Shown here in pieces: positions 14,673-23,188 of a stretch of DNA of 64,000 bases (the first letter of the stretch is position 1; each line of letters begins with the position of its first letter). The stretch lies in the NCBI GenBank assembly GCA_910576865.1, contig CAJTKE010000012.1, forward strand, positions 1 through 64,000. The letters run 5' to 3'. The notes under the pieces were generated by a model. That model worked only from the letters and a program-made list of their open reading frames with translations, made no database searches and was not told the DNA's origin. This DNA comes from an uncultured Oscillibacter sp. Lineage in GTDB: Bacteria > Bacillota > Clostridia > Oscillospirales > Oscillospiraceae. Position numbers and translations under genes: made by a program.

Positions 14673-15635
14673 TTACAGAGTGAAGTCCGGGACCACCTGG
14701 GCGATGGCCTCCAGCATCCGCCGTTTGGCCTCGGCAAAGGGGGCCTCCACGGTGCACCCTGCGGCGGCGGCGTGGCCCCCGCCCCCCAGGAGGGCGCAGG
14801 CCTTCGTGGCGTTGACCCGGGGCCCGGTGCGGAGGGAGAACTTCCACACGTCCGGCCGGAGCTCCCGCATGGTGACGGCGCAGTCCACGCCCTCGATCTG
14901 CCCGCCCAGGGCGGACAGGTCCTCCGCGTCGGTCTCCGTGGCCTGAACCCTTGCGATGAGGGACAGGGGGACCGCCAGCACCGCCACACGCTCCCGGTCG
15001 TGGTACTCGATTTCGCTGAGCATGGCGGCCTCCAGGGCCAGCCGCTTCCGGCTCTTGGTGCGGAAGAAGGTCTTGTTCACCGCGTGGAAGTCGATGCCGG
15101 TTTGCAGCAGGGCGGCGGCCACGGCGTGGGTATGGGCGGTGGTGTTGTTGTAGGCGAAGCAGCCGCAGTCCGTGGCCACGGCCACATAGAGGGGCAGGGC
15201 CATCTCCGCCGTGATGGGTCCCAGCTCCGCCAGGATGTCGTAGATGATCTCCCCCGCGGCGGCGGCGGAGGGCCGGACCAGATTCTCCCGGCCGAAGCCC
15301 TCGAAGGACGGATGGTGGTCAATGGCCAGGTCCACCCGGTCCGCGTAGGGCCTGGCGTTCTCCGGGAGCAGGTCCACAGTGGCGATGTCCACGGAGACCA
15401 CCTGCCGGGGCTCAAAGCCCGCCCAGGCGGCGCAGGGCCGGAAGTAAGGGGCCGTGGTGTCCGTCAGGCCGGGGTTGGGGAGGAGGTACGCCGTCTTCCC
15501 CAGGGCCCGCAGCCCTTCGCACAGGGCGGCGGCGGAGCCCACGGTGTCCCCGTCAGGCCGGAGGTGGGTCAGAATCAGAACGTTGTCAAAGGACCGCAGG
15601 CGCTCCGCGGCCTCCTTCACCGTGAGGGAGGTCAT
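14673..15635 (-). CDS. nrnA: DHH-family nanoRNase / pAp phosphatase
   Basis: NrnA degrades very short RNAs and dephosphorylates 3-prime-phosphoadenosine 5-prime-phosphate. The 320-residue protein has the DHH motifs THLRPDGDTVGS (24-35) and DHHPSF, and the C-terminal DHHA1 signature GGGGHAAAAG. The ATG at 15635 overlaps the rbfA stop (ATGA), with GGAGGTGGAGGA just upstream, so it is translationally coupled to rbfA. Confidence 0.9.
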   Translation of the reverse strand: MTSLTVKEAAERLRSFDNVLILTHLRPDGDTVGSAAALCEGLRALGKTAYLLPNPGLTDTTAPYFRPCAAWAGFEPRQVVSVDIATVDLLPENARPYADRVDLAIDHHPSFEGFGRENLVRPSAAAAGEIIYDILAELGPITAEMALPLYVAVATDCGCFAYNNTTAHTHAVAAALLQTGIDFHAVNKTFFRTKSRKRLALEAAMLSEIEYHDRERVAVLAVPLSLIARVQATETDAEDLSALGGQIEGVDCAVTMRELRPDVWKFSLRTGPRVNATKACALLGGGGHAAAAGCTVEAPFAEAKRRMLEAIAQVVPDFTL

Positions 15636-16009
15636 TCCTCCACCTCCGGCCTGGGGCCCCGGGCGGCGTCCTTCTCCTCCTCCCGGCGGAGGAGCTCCAG
15701 GATATGGGCCCCGTGCCGGATGGAGTCGTCGCCGATGAATTGAAGCTCCGGCGTGCAGCGGAGCTGGAGGGTCCGGCCCAGCTCCCGGCGGAGGAAGCCG
15801 GAGGCGGATTTCAGGCCCTTGAGCACGTCCTTCTCCTGCTCCTTGTTCAGGGCGCTGACATAGACCCGGGCGCAGCGCAGGTCGCCCGTGGTGTCCACCC
15901 GGGTGATGGACACCATGCCGGAGACCCGGGGGTCCTTCAGATTCCGGAGCTGGTCCGCCAGCTCCCGCTGGATTTCGTCGTTGATGCGGTTGATTCGGTT
16001 GGATGCCAT
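15632..16009 (-). CDS. rbfA: 30S ribosome-binding factor A
   Basis: RbfA is a KH-like factor that binds immature 30S subunits and assists 16S rRNA 5-prime-end maturation. The 125-residue protein begins MASNRINRINDEIQRELAD and contains KDPRVSGMVSITRV, both typical. Its charged C-terminal tail (108-125) is short. It lies between infB (56-base gap) and nrnA (4-base overlap). Confidence 0.95.
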   Translation of the reverse strand: MASNRINRINDEIQRELADQLRNLKDPRVSGMVSITRVDTTGDLRCARVYVSALNKEQEKDVLKGLKSASGFLRRELGRTLQLRCTPELQFIGDDSIRHGAHILELLRREEEKDAARGPRPEVEE

Positions 16010-16065
16010 AGCTGTTCTCCTTCTCTGATAAAGGCGGCGGTGACCCCGCCGCCTTTATCATGTCC

Positions 16066-18495
16066 TTACTGGGGGATTTCCTCCATGGTATAGCCTTCCA
16101 CGATGTCGCCTTCCTTGATGTCGTTGAACTTCTCGATGGTCAGGCCGCACTCGTAACCGCTGGCCACTTCCTTGGCCGCGTCCTTGAACCGCTGGAGGGA
16201 GGCCAGCTGGCCCTCGTGGATGACGATGCCGTCCCGGACCAGCCGGATGGAGCAGTTCCGGACGATCCTGCCGTCCTGGACGTAGCAGCCCGCCACGGTG
16301 CCGACGCCGGAGACCTTGTAGGTCTGGCGGACCTCCGCGTGGCCCAGCAGGGCCTCCCGGTACTTGGGGGCCAGCATGCCCTTCATGGCGGCGGTGATCT
16401 CGTCGATGCAGTCGTAGATGACCCGGTACATCCGCATATCCACGTTCTGCCGCGCCGCGCCGTCCCGGGCGGCGGCGTCCGGCCGGACGTTGAAGCCCAC
16501 GATGATGGCGTTGGAGGAGGAGGCCAGCATGACGTCGGATTCGTTCACCGCGCCCACGCCGCCGTGGATGACCCGGACGTTGACCTCGTCGTTGGAGAGC
16601 TTTTCGAGAGACGCCTTCACCGCCTCCACGCTGCCCTGGACGTCGGCCTTGACGATGAGGGCCAGCTCCTTCCGCTCGCCGGCCTGGATCTGGTCGAACA
16701 GATTCTCCAGGCTGACCTTCTGCACGGGAGCGGCGGCCTTGGCCCGCTCCTCGGCCTTGCGCTGCTCCACCAGCTCCCGGGCCATCCGCTCGTCGCTGAC
16801 GGCGAAGAAGGGGGACCCGGCGGTGGGGGCCTCGCTGAGGCCCGCGATCTCCACGGGGACGGAGGGGCCCGCCTCGGTGAGCCGCCCGCCCCGGTAGTCC
16901 AGCATGGTGCGGACCCGGCCCACGGCGGTGCCCGCGATGATGATGTCCCCCTGCTTCAGGGTTCCGTTCTGGACCAGCAGGGTCGCCACGGGGCCCCGGC
17001 CCTTGTCCAGCCGCGCCTCGATGACGGTGCCCTGGCCCGCCCGGTTGGGGTTGGCCTTCAGCTCCTGAATCTCCGCCAGGAGCACCAGGTTTTCCAGGAG
17101 GTTTTCAATGCCGATGTTCTTCTTGGCGGAGACCTTGCAGCAGATGGTCTCCCCGCCCCAGTCCTCGGGGACCAGGCCGTGCTCCGTCAGCTGCTGCATG
17201 ACACGGTCCGGGTTGGCGTTTTCCTTGTCGATTTTGTTGACGGCCACCAGGATGGGGATGTTGGCCGCCTTGGCGTGGGAGATGGATTCAATGGTCTGGG
17301 GCATGATGCCGTCGTCCGCCGCCACCATCAGAATGGCGATGTCCGTCACCATGGCGCCCCGGGCCCGCATGGAGGTGAAGGCCTCGTGGCCCGGGGTGTC
17401 CAGGAAGGTGATGGGCTTGCCGTTGACCTGGACCTGATAGGCGCCGATGTGCTGGGTGATGCCGCCGGCCTCTCCGGAGGCAACAGACGTGTTCCGGATG
17501 GTGTCCAGCAGGGAGGTCTTGCCGTGGTCCACGTGGCCCATGACCACCACCACCGGGGCCCGGGGCACCAGATCCTCGGCCCTGTCCTCGGACACGTCGA
17601 TGAGCTTTTCCTCGATGGTGACCACGACTTCCTTTTCCACCTTGCAGCCCATTTCCTCGGCGATGAAGGCGGCGGTGTCGTAGTCGATCATCTGGGGCAG
17701 GGAGGCCATGATGCCGTTTTTCATCAGGGCCTTCACCACCTCCGCGCCGGTCTTCTTCATCCGGCTGGCCAGTTCGCCCACGGAAATCTCGTCGGGAATC
17801 TGGACCTTGACGGGGGCCTTCTTGGCGATTTCCAGCTGGAGGCGGCGCATTTTCTCCGCCTCGTCCTGGCGGCGCTTGTTGGAGAAGGCGGGACCGCCCC
17901 GGCGCTGGTTCCGGCCCTGGACCTTCTCCCGGCCGGAGCGCTGCTGGCGCTGCATCCGCTCACCCTGCTGGCCGCCCAGGGTCTCCAGGCGCTCGTCGTA
18001 CTTGGCGAGGTTCACGTCGCCGCCCTTCCGGGTGTCCACGATCTTCTTCTGGGGCACCCGGCTGACGGGCTTCTGGACGGGCTGCTGGCCCTGCTGCTGG
18101 GGGGCGGGCCTGCTCTGTCCGCCCTGCTGCTTCTGGGGCTGCTGATTCTGCTGGCCGCTCTGAGCGGGCTTTCCCTGCTGGGGGGAGGCGGGCTTGCCCT
18201 GCGGGCCCGGCTTCTTCTCCTCCGCCGGGGCGGGGGGCGTCTCCCGGGCGGGAGCCGCCGGGGCGGGCTTCGCCTCCTGATAGGTCTCCTGGAAGATGAC
18301 CTGGATGTCGGAGACGGGATGGTCCTGGGTCAGCCGGTCGAAGATGATGGACAGCTCCCGGTCCGTCAGGACCTGCATGTGGTTCTTGGGAGCCGCGCCG
18401 TACCGGGTCAGGATCTCCGTGATGGTCTTGGTGGGGAGGCCGAAGTCCTTCGCCACCTCGTGGACTCTGTATTTTTCAATAGCCAAATGAAACAC
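16066..18495 (-). CDS. infB: Translation initiation factor IF-2
   Basis: IF-2 is the GTPase that brings initiator tRNA to the 30S subunit and promotes subunit joining. The roughly 809-residue protein has an N-terminal IF2N helix (IEKYRVHEVAKDFGLP) and a long low-complexity linker rich in Q, P, K and R (about 75-230). A second IF2N region follows, then the G domain with GHVDHGKT, DTPGH and NKID, and the C-terminal beta-barrels. The start is uncertain: GTG at 18495 gives 809 residues. TTG at 18486 gives 806, beginning MAIEKYRV, and has GAGGTG six bases upstream; I favour the TTG. The linker probably tolerates length change. Confidence 0.95.
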   Translation of the reverse strand: MFHLAIEKYRVHEVAKDFGLPTKTITEILTRYGAAPKNHMQVLTDRELSIIFDRLTQDHPVSDIQVIFQETYQEAKPAPAAPARETPPAPAEEKKPGPQGKPASPQQGKPAQSGQQNQQPQKQQGGQSRPAPQQQGQQPVQKPVSRVPQKKIVDTRKGGDVNLAKYDERLETLGGQQGERMQRQQRSGREKVQGRNQRRGGPAFSNKRRQDEAEKMRRLQLEIAKKAPVKVQIPDEISVGELASRMKKTGAEVVKALMKNGIMASLPQMIDYDTAAFIAEEMGCKVEKEVVVTIEEKLIDVSEDRAEDLVPRAPVVVVMGHVDHGKTSLLDTIRNTSVASGEAGGITQHIGAYQVQVNGKPITFLDTPGHEAFTSMRARGAMVTDIAILMVAADDGIMPQTIESISHAKAANIPILVAVNKIDKENANPDRVMQQLTEHGLVPEDWGGETICCKVSAKKNIGIENLLENLVLLAEIQELKANPNRAGQGTVIEARLDKGRGPVATLLVQNGTLKQGDIIIAGTAVGRVRTMLDYRGGRLTEAGPSVPVEIAGLSEAPTAGSPFFAVSDERMARELVEQRKAEERAKAAAPVQKVSLENLFDQIQAGERKELALIVKADVQGSVEAVKASLEKLSNDEVNVRVIHGGVGAVNESDVMLASSSNAIIVGFNVRPDAAARDGAARQNVDMRMYRVIYDCIDEITAAMKGMLAPKYREALLGHAEVRQTYKVSGVGTVAGCYVQDGRIVRNCSIRLVRDGIVIHEGQLASLQRFKDAAKEVASGYECGLTIEKFNDIKEGDIVEGYTMEEIPQ

Positions 18496-18530
18496 CTCGT
18501 TCTGTTCCTCTCCAGGAGCCCGTTTGAAAA

Positions 18531-18549
18531 CCGGCGGACTCTCCGCCGG
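18531..18549 (-). other. Intercistronic hairpin between ylxQ and infB
   Basis: CCGGCGGA and TCCGCCGG form an 8-bp stem with a 3-base loop, followed on the minus strand by TTTTC. It is a weak terminator or a processing/stability element upstream of infB. Confidence 0.5.
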
Positions 18550-18626
18550 CTTTCAGACGGACTCGGGAGCGGTGAATTTTTATGAAGTATGGGCCGCGGC
18601 GGGGCCCTGTCGTCCGGGGCGGCACC

Positions 18627-19280
18627 TCAGCGCCCCCCGCCCTTGGTCCGGCCGAAGGGGGGTCTGCCCCCGCCGCCCCCGCGGGGCGGACGGCCCTTGG
18701 CGGGGCCCCGCGCTTCGGGACGCTCCGGCCTCCCGGCCCGGTTCTCCCCCGGCCTGCCGTTTCGGGGACGGGGCGCTCCGGCTCTGCCCGGCCTCCGTCC
18801 GTCCCTGGGAGGACGGCCCTCCTCCCGGCGGGGCGTTCCGGCCCGGCGGTCCCGCTCTTTCGGCGGCGGGGCCTTTTTCGGCGGGTCCCGGCGGGGGGCG
18901 TCCTTCCGCTCCCTGGCCCGGCGGCGCTTCAGGTCCATCCGGGCGGCGGCCTCGCCGTAGCGCTCCGGGTCCAACCGGGCCAGCCGCTCCGCCACGGCGG
19001 CGGCGAGCCCCAGATCCGTCAGGGCCGCGATGGCGGCGCTGGCCCGGCCCAGGGCCCCGCCCAGCTCCGCCTTGGTGAAGGGGAGGACCAGCCAGAGGCA
19101 GTGCCCCTCCTCCGCCAGATGCTCCGCCCGGCGGAGGGTGTTTCCCGCCGCGTCGGAGGCGGTCAGCAGCAGCCGGGCCTGCCCGGCCTTGGCGGCCAGG
19201 GCCGCGGGTTCCTCTCCCACGGCCAGCCTCCCGCCCCGGAGGGCGAGACCCAGCAGGGACAGCACGTTGTTTCCGCTCAT
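18627..19280 (-). CDS. ylxQ: L7Ae-family RNA-binding protein YlxQ with long basic tail
   Basis: The first 105 or so residues of this 217-residue protein form an L7Ae/L30e-like domain (VLSLLGLALRGGRLAVGEE, then LLLTASDAAGNT), as in the kink-turn-binding YlxQ proteins of nusA-infB operons. YlxQ is normally about 100 residues. Here the C-terminal half (106-217) is an extremely Arg/Gly/Pro-rich, probably disordered tail. The ATG overlaps the rnpM stop codon (ATGA). The tail may add non-specific RNA contacts; this is inference. Confidence 0.85.
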   Translation of the reverse strand: MSGNNVLSLLGLALRGGRLAVGEEPAALAAKAGQARLLLTASDAAGNTLRRAEHLAEEGHCLWLVLPFTKAELGGALGRASAAIAALTDLGLAAAVAERLARLDPERYGEAAARMDLKRRRARERKDAPRRDPPKKAPPPKERDRRAGTPRREEGRPPRDGRRPGRAGAPRPRNGRPGENRAGRPERPEARGPAKGRPPRGGGGGRPPFGRTKGGGR

Positions 19281-19549
19281 GTCCCGCCTCCCAGCTCCGC
19301 CTCCATGGCGTCATAGACCTCCGGGGGAATGGCGGTCTCGAAGGCCCGCTCCAGGGCCCGGGACTTCCGGGCCTTTTTCAGGCAGGCCGGGTCCGGGCAC
19401 ACATAGGCCCCCCGGCCGGGCTTCTTTCCCGTGAAGTCCAGGCTCACCGCTCCCTCCGGGGAGCGGACCACCCGCAGAAGGGATTTCTTGTCCTTCATCT
19501 CCCGGCAGCCGACGCACTGGCGCTGGGGAATCTTTTTCACCTTGGGCAC
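19277..19549 (-). CDS. rnpM: RNase P modulator RnpM (YlxR)
   Basis: The 90-residue YlxR-family protein has the signature RQCVGCREMKDKKSLLRVVR (10-29) and GRGAYVCP. In B. subtilis this protein binds the RNase P RNA and lowers its activity. It begins with GTG at 19549, preceded by AAAGGGGGG. It overlaps ylxQ by four bases and follows nusA by 45 bases, the standard order. Confidence 0.92.
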   Translation of the reverse strand: MPKVKKIPQRQCVGCREMKDKKSLLRVVRSPEGAVSLDFTGKKPGRGAYVCPDPACLKKARKSRALERAFETAIPPEVYDAMEAELGGGT

Positions 19550-19594
19550 GCGGGTCCCCCCTTTCTGTTCAAAACCGGCGGCGCTCCGCCGCGC

Positions 19595-20791
19595 TTACTC
19601 CTCCGTGGACTCCGGGGCCTCCCCGGCTTCGGGGGCCGGGTCCTCCTCCGGGACCTCCGGCCTTTCCGCGCCGAAGAGCTCGTCGTCCTCCCCGGGCTGG
19701 TAGCTCTGGGGCTTGATGTCGATCTTGTAGCTGGTGAGCCGGGCCGCGAGGCGGGCGTTCTGGCCCTCCTTGCCGATGGCCAGGGACAGCTGGTCGTCGG
19801 GCACCACGCAGCGGCAGACCTTGCCGTCCTCCGCCAGACGGACCTCCACCACGTCGGCGGGGGCCAGGGCGGCGGCGATGAACTCGGCGGGGTCCTCGCT
19901 CCACTTGATGATGTCGATCTTCTCCCCCCGGAGCTCGTCGACGATGGCGGCCACCCGCTGGCCCCTGGGGCCCACGCAGGCGCCGATGGGGTCCACGTTC
20001 TCCTCCCGGGACCAGACGGCCATCTTGGTGCGGCTGCCCGCCTCCCGGGCGATGGACCGGACCTCCACGGTGCCGTCGAAGATCTCCGGGACCTCCAGCT
20101 CGAAGAGGCGCTTCACGAGGCCCGGGTGGGTCCGGGAGATCAGCACCTGGGGCCCCCGGGTGGAGTGGCGCACGTCCACCACATAGACCTTGATGTGCAT
20201 GCCCTCCTCCAGGGGCTCGCCGGGGACCTGCTCCCCGGCCAGCAGCAGCGCCTCCGTGGACTCCGCGCCGGTGCCGATGCGGAGGGAGGCCGCGCCGTTC
20301 CGGGGGTCGATCCGGGTGACCACGCCGGTGAGAATCTCGTGCTGCTTGGAGTTGAACTCGTCGTAGACCTTGCCCCGCTCGGCCTCCCGGAGGCCCTGAA
20401 TGATGACCTGCTTGCCGTTTCCGGCGGCGATGCGGCCGAACTCCATCTTGTCCACCGGGATGTTCACCACGTCCCCGATCTCATACCGGGCGGAAAGGGC
20501 CTTGGCCTCCTCCAGAGACATCTCGTTGAAGGGGTCCACATAGTCCTCCTCGTCCACCACGGTCTTGCGGATGAACATGCGGAGCTCCTTGTGCTCCTCG
20601 TCCGCCTCCACGACGATGTTTTCCTCCTCCACGTCCTTGTGGTCCCGCTGGTAGGCGGTGGTGATGGCCTTGATGACCTTTTCCAGCATGGCCTCCTTGG
20701 GGATGCCCCGCTCCTGCTCCAGAAGCTCCAGAGCGGCGAAGATCTCCCCGGGATTCATGCCGGCGGGTTCCTTCTGCTTTTTGCCTCTCAT
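19595..20791 (-). CDS. nusA: Transcription termination/antitermination protein NusA
   Basis: NusA binds RNA polymerase and nascent RNA and modulates pausing, termination and antitermination. The 398-residue protein has the N-terminal polymerase-binding domain, an S1 domain (about 140-205) and two KH domains with GACVGPRGQRV and AIGKEGQNARLA. It lacks the acidic repeats of enterobacterial NusA and ends in an acidic 45-residue tail. The ATG at 20791 has AAGGAGA ten bases upstream. An AT-rich spot in the 87-base gap after rimP could hold a weak internal promoter. Confidence 0.95.
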   Translation of the reverse strand: MRGKKQKEPAGMNPGEIFAALELLEQERGIPKEAMLEKVIKAITTAYQRDHKDVEEENIVVEADEEHKELRMFIRKTVVDEEDYVDPFNEMSLEEAKALSARYEIGDVVNIPVDKMEFGRIAAGNGKQVIIQGLREAERGKVYDEFNSKQHEILTGVVTRIDPRNGAASLRIGTGAESTEALLLAGEQVPGEPLEEGMHIKVYVVDVRHSTRGPQVLISRTHPGLVKRLFELEVPEIFDGTVEVRSIAREAGSRTKMAVWSREENVDPIGACVGPRGQRVAAIVDELRGEKIDIIKWSEDPAEFIAAALAPADVVEVRLAEDGKVCRCVVPDDQLSLAIGKEGQNARLAARLTSYKIDIKPQSYQPGEDDELFGAERPEVPEEDPAPEAGEAPESTEE

Positions 20792-20878
20792 CTTTGCCGA
20801 TTCTCCTTATCCGTTAATACATTTAAATATAATACTGATGCTCAATCCTCGGAATATCCGCTGTCCCCGCGCCGGGCC

Positions 20879-21340
20879 TCAGAACTCCACCCGCAGGCGG
20901 ATCAGGGCCACGTCCTTCTTCTCGAAGGTCCGGGACGCCCCGCCGCTCTCCACGGTGATGGCCCCGGTCTCCAGGTCATAGGCCTTGAGGACGCCGGGGA
21001 CCTCCTTCCGCCCGTCCTGGGCGCGGTAGAGCTTCACCAGCACGGGGCTGCCCATGAATCGGGCGAAGTCCCCGGGCCGCTTCAGCGCCCGCTCCGCCCC
21101 GGCGGAGCCCACCTCCAGGGTGTAGCTCCCCTCAATGGGGTCCGCCTCGTCCAGAAGGTCCGACAGCTTCCGGGACACGGCCTCGCAGTCCAGGATATCC
21201 ACGCCGCCCTCCTTGTCCAGGAGAACCCGGAGGTACCAGGTCCCGCCCTCCTTGACGTACTCCACATCCCAAAGGGTGCAGCCCGCCTCCTCAATAACCG
21301 GGGCGGCCAGCTCCGCGGTGAGTTCGGTGATTTTTTTCAT
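20879..21340 (-). CDS. rimP: Ribosome maturation factor RimP
   Basis: RimP assists 30S assembly. The 153-residue protein has the N-terminal alpha/beta domain (VIEEAGCTLWDVEYVKEG) and the small SH3-like C-terminal domain. The conserved turn after the first domain reads VGSAGAERALKRPGDF, with Ala where many homologues have Pro (SPG). It is the first gene of the minus-strand operon, with a 217-nt leader carrying several hairpins. Confidence 0.93.
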   Translation of the reverse strand: MKKITELTAELAAPVIEEAGCTLWDVEYVKEGGTWYLRVLLDKEGGVDILDCEAVSRKLSDLLDEADPIEGSYTLEVGSAGAERALKRPGDFARFMGSPVLVKLYRAQDGRKEVPGVLKAYDLETGAITVESGGASRTFEKKDVALIRLRVEF

Positions 21341-21380
21341 AGAGCTTTCTCCCTTGTAATGATGAAAGATTTTCGTTAGC

Positions 21381-21463
21381 GGGAAGGAAGGGTGTGTGCG
21401 GGAAACCCAGGAGGGGTTTCCTGCGCGATTTCAATCCCACGTTTTTCAGCAAAGCTGAAAAAC
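21381..21463 (+). repeat. Composite two-hairpin element, copy A (upstream of rimP)
   Basis: The element reads GGGAAGGAAG, a first hairpin GGAAACCCAGGAGGGGTTTCC-like (21400-21421), TTTCAAT, and a second hairpin of GTTTTTCAGC and its complement (21441-21463). The same order of blocks recurs at 29028-29119 and 37758-37837. Here it lies in the rimP leader, antisense to rimP. Confidence 0.7.
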
Positions 21464-21468
21464 GTCAA

Positions 21469-21506
21469 GCTCTTTTTGCTGGCCCAACAGGGCCAACAAA
21501 AAGAGC
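21469..21506. other. Long inverted repeat in the rimP leader
   Basis: GCTCTTTTTGCTGGCCC (21469-21485) pairs with 21490-21506 with one mismatch and a four-base loop. It is unexplained by coding and adjoins element copy A. Confidence 0.65.
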
Positions 21507-21556
21507 GGACCGCGGCCCACTCCTTACCTCAGCTTCCATCTTACTCTAACATATGC

Positions 21557-21585
21557 AATATACCACAGCTCATGAGAAAGCGCAA
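21557..21585 (-). promoter_or_regulatory. Promoter of the rimP-nusA-infB operon
   Basis: TTGCGC (21585-21580) and TATATT (21562-21557) on the minus strand are 17 bases apart. The transcript would carry a leader of about 210 nt including the two inverted repeats. Confidence 0.6.
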
Positions 21586-21697
21586 GCCTTTTTGCAAATT
21601 TTTGTTCCCGATTCCGCCATTCGGACTCCGGGGGAGGTCTTTCGGCGATGCGACGGAGGGGCCTTTGAAAAAAAGAGGAAATCCGGCAAAATTTCTC

Positions 21698-21726
21698 TTG
21701 ACACGGGACGGTTTTTCTATTATTAT
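21698..21726 (+). promoter_or_regulatory. Promoter of the S10-spc-alpha supercluster
   Basis: TTGACA (21698-21703) and TATTAT (21721-21726) have 17-base spacing. This is the only strong plus-strand promoter I see before rpsJ. Confidence 0.8.
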
Positions 21727-21732
21727 GTATGG

Positions 21733-22013
21733 GCATGCGGCGGAGAGGGACTCCCTCTGCGCCCCGCGACCGCGATGAACCGGGAGATTGCTCGCAAGAG
21801 GTAACTTCCGGGGAGTATGTCCGATAATCGGGCGGCTGAGAAAGGTCTGAACGCGAGCGTAGATCGCCGCGCCATGACGGAACCGGCTTGCTTTTGCGCC
21901 GGGTTTTTTCATGAGCCGGAATGATACGCACGGATAAGCGGACAGAAAAATTTCTCTCGCCGTACGGGACGAGGTCACAATAAAAAACCGTACGAATCAG
22001 GAGGAACCCGAAC
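21733..22013 (+). promoter_or_regulatory. Structured leader of the S10 operon with a candidate attenuator
   Basis: The leader of about 280 nt starts with a strong hairpin (21739-21763, arms GGCG-AGAGGGA and complement). CCGAT/ATCGG forms another small hairpin near 21822-21832. At 21883-21902 CCGGC pairs with GCCGG and is followed closely by six T (21904-21909), like an intrinsic terminator. Two CCGTACG copies near 21960-22000 can pair before the rpsJ binding site. The layout fits autogenous control by a ribosomal protein; the ligand is unknown. Confidence 0.55.
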
Positions 22014-22325
22014 ATGGCACAGAAGGAAAAGATCCGCATTCGCCTGAAGGCGTATGACCACCAGGTGATCGACCAGAGCGCGGAAAAAATCGTGGAGACC
22101 GCCAAGCGCACCGGCGCCGAGGTCTCCGGCCCCATTCCCCTGCCCACCAAGAAGGAGATCATCACCATCCTGCGCTCCGTCCACAAGCACAAGGACAGCC
22201 GGGAGCAGTTCGAGCGCCGGACCCACAAGCGGCTCATCGACATCGCCAAGTCCTCCCCCAAGACCGTGGAGGCCCTGATGGCCCTGGAGCTCCCCGCCGG
22301 CGTGGAGATCGAGATCAAGCTGTAA
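22014..22325 (+). CDS. rpsJ: 30S ribosomal protein S10
   Basis: The 103-residue protein is a standard S10 (IRIRLKAYDHQVIDQSAEKI at 8-27; HKHKDSREQFERRTHKRL). Besides its role in the 30S head, S10 is NusE in antitermination complexes. It is the first gene of the supercluster. An unusually long 125-base gap with inverted repeats separates it from rplC. Confidence 0.97.
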   Translation: MAQKEKIRIRLKAYDHQVIDQSAEKIVETAKRTGAEVSGPIPLPTKKEIITILRSVHKHKDSREQFERRTHKRLIDIAKSSPKTVEALMALELPAGVEIEIKL

Positions 22326-22450
22326 GCCCCCATTACCATGTTGAACCGCGGCTTGCCGCGCTATTGAGGCAAGCGGGTCAAGTTGGCCGGAACGGTTTCC
22401 CAATGGCCGAGGCCGGTCAACCAATAACCTTTATTTAAGGAGGAACCTAC
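22326..22450 (+). other. Structured rpsJ-rplC intergenic gap
   Basis: GCTTGCC near 22353 pairs with GGCAAGC near 22369, and GTTGGCCGG near 22383 pairs with CCGGTCAAC near 22414. No coding frame is present. Confidence 0.45.
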
Positions 22451-23170
22451 ATGAAAGCGATCATCGGCAAAAAAGTGGGCATGTCCCAGATTTTTGACGA
22501 GAACGGCCACGTGATCCCCGTCACGGTCATCGAGGCGGGCCCCTGCGTGGTCGTGCAGAAGAAGACGGCTGAAAAGGACGGCTATGAGGCCGTGCAGCTG
22601 GGCTTCGAGGACATTGCCGAGCGCAAGCTCACCAAGCCCGAGCTGGGCCACCTGAACAAGGCGGGCGTCGCCCCCAAGAAGCACCTGAAGGAGTTCAACC
22701 TGGAAAACGCCGCCGAGCTGAACGTGGGCGACATTGTCAAGGCCGACACCTTCGCCGCCGGGGACTTCGTGGACGTCACCGGAACCAGCAAGGGCCACGG
22801 CTTCCAGGGCGTGGTCAAGCGCCACGGCGCGGCCGTGAAGCGCAACACCCACGGCGGCGGCCCCGTCCACCGGCATCAGGGCTCCCTGGGCGCCGGCACG
22901 ACCCCGGGCCACATCGCCAAGGGCCGGGACGGCGCGGGCCACATGGGCGTGGACCAGGTCACCGTCCAGAACCTCTCCGTCGTCAAGGTGGACCCCGAGC
23001 TGAACATGCTGGTGGTCTGCGGCGCGGTGCCCGGACCCAAGGGCGGGCTTGTGACCATCAAGTCCACGGTCAAGGTCCACAAGGTCAAGCAGGCCGGCGC
23101 GGACATCAGCAAGAACCCGCAGAAGGCTTCCGGCCGCAACCCGCAGAAGGCCTCCGCCAGAAGCAAGTGA
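22451..23170 (+). CDS. rplC: 50S ribosomal protein L3
   Basis: The core is typical L3 (MKAIIGKKVGMSQIFDENG, later HGGGPVHRHQGSLGAGTTPG near the peptidyl-transferase-centre loop). At 239 residues it is about 30 longer than usual. The extra C-terminus is basic and contains a duplicated NPQKAS motif (23116-23160). The start follows AAGGAGGAACCTAC. Confidence 0.97.
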   Translation: MKAIIGKKVGMSQIFDENGHVIPVTVIEAGPCVVVQKKTAEKDGYEAVQLGFEDIAERKLTKPELGHLNKAGVAPKKHLKEFNLENAAELNVGDIVKADTFAAGDFVDVTGTSKGHGFQGVVKRHGAAVKRNTHGGGPVHRHQGSLGAGTTPGHIAKGRDGAGHMGVDQVTVQNLSVVKVDPELNMLVVCGAVPGPKGGLVTIKSTVKVHKVKQAGADISKNPQKASGRNPQKASARSK

Positions 23171-23188
23171 GAAAGGGGTGCTGAGTAA

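Noticed and set aside
21810..21870. TPP-riboswitch-like words (GGGGAGT and GGCTGAGAAAGG) in the S10 leader
   Set aside because: The remaining conserved THI-box parts and the correct helix arrangement are missing, and the downstream genes are ribosomal.
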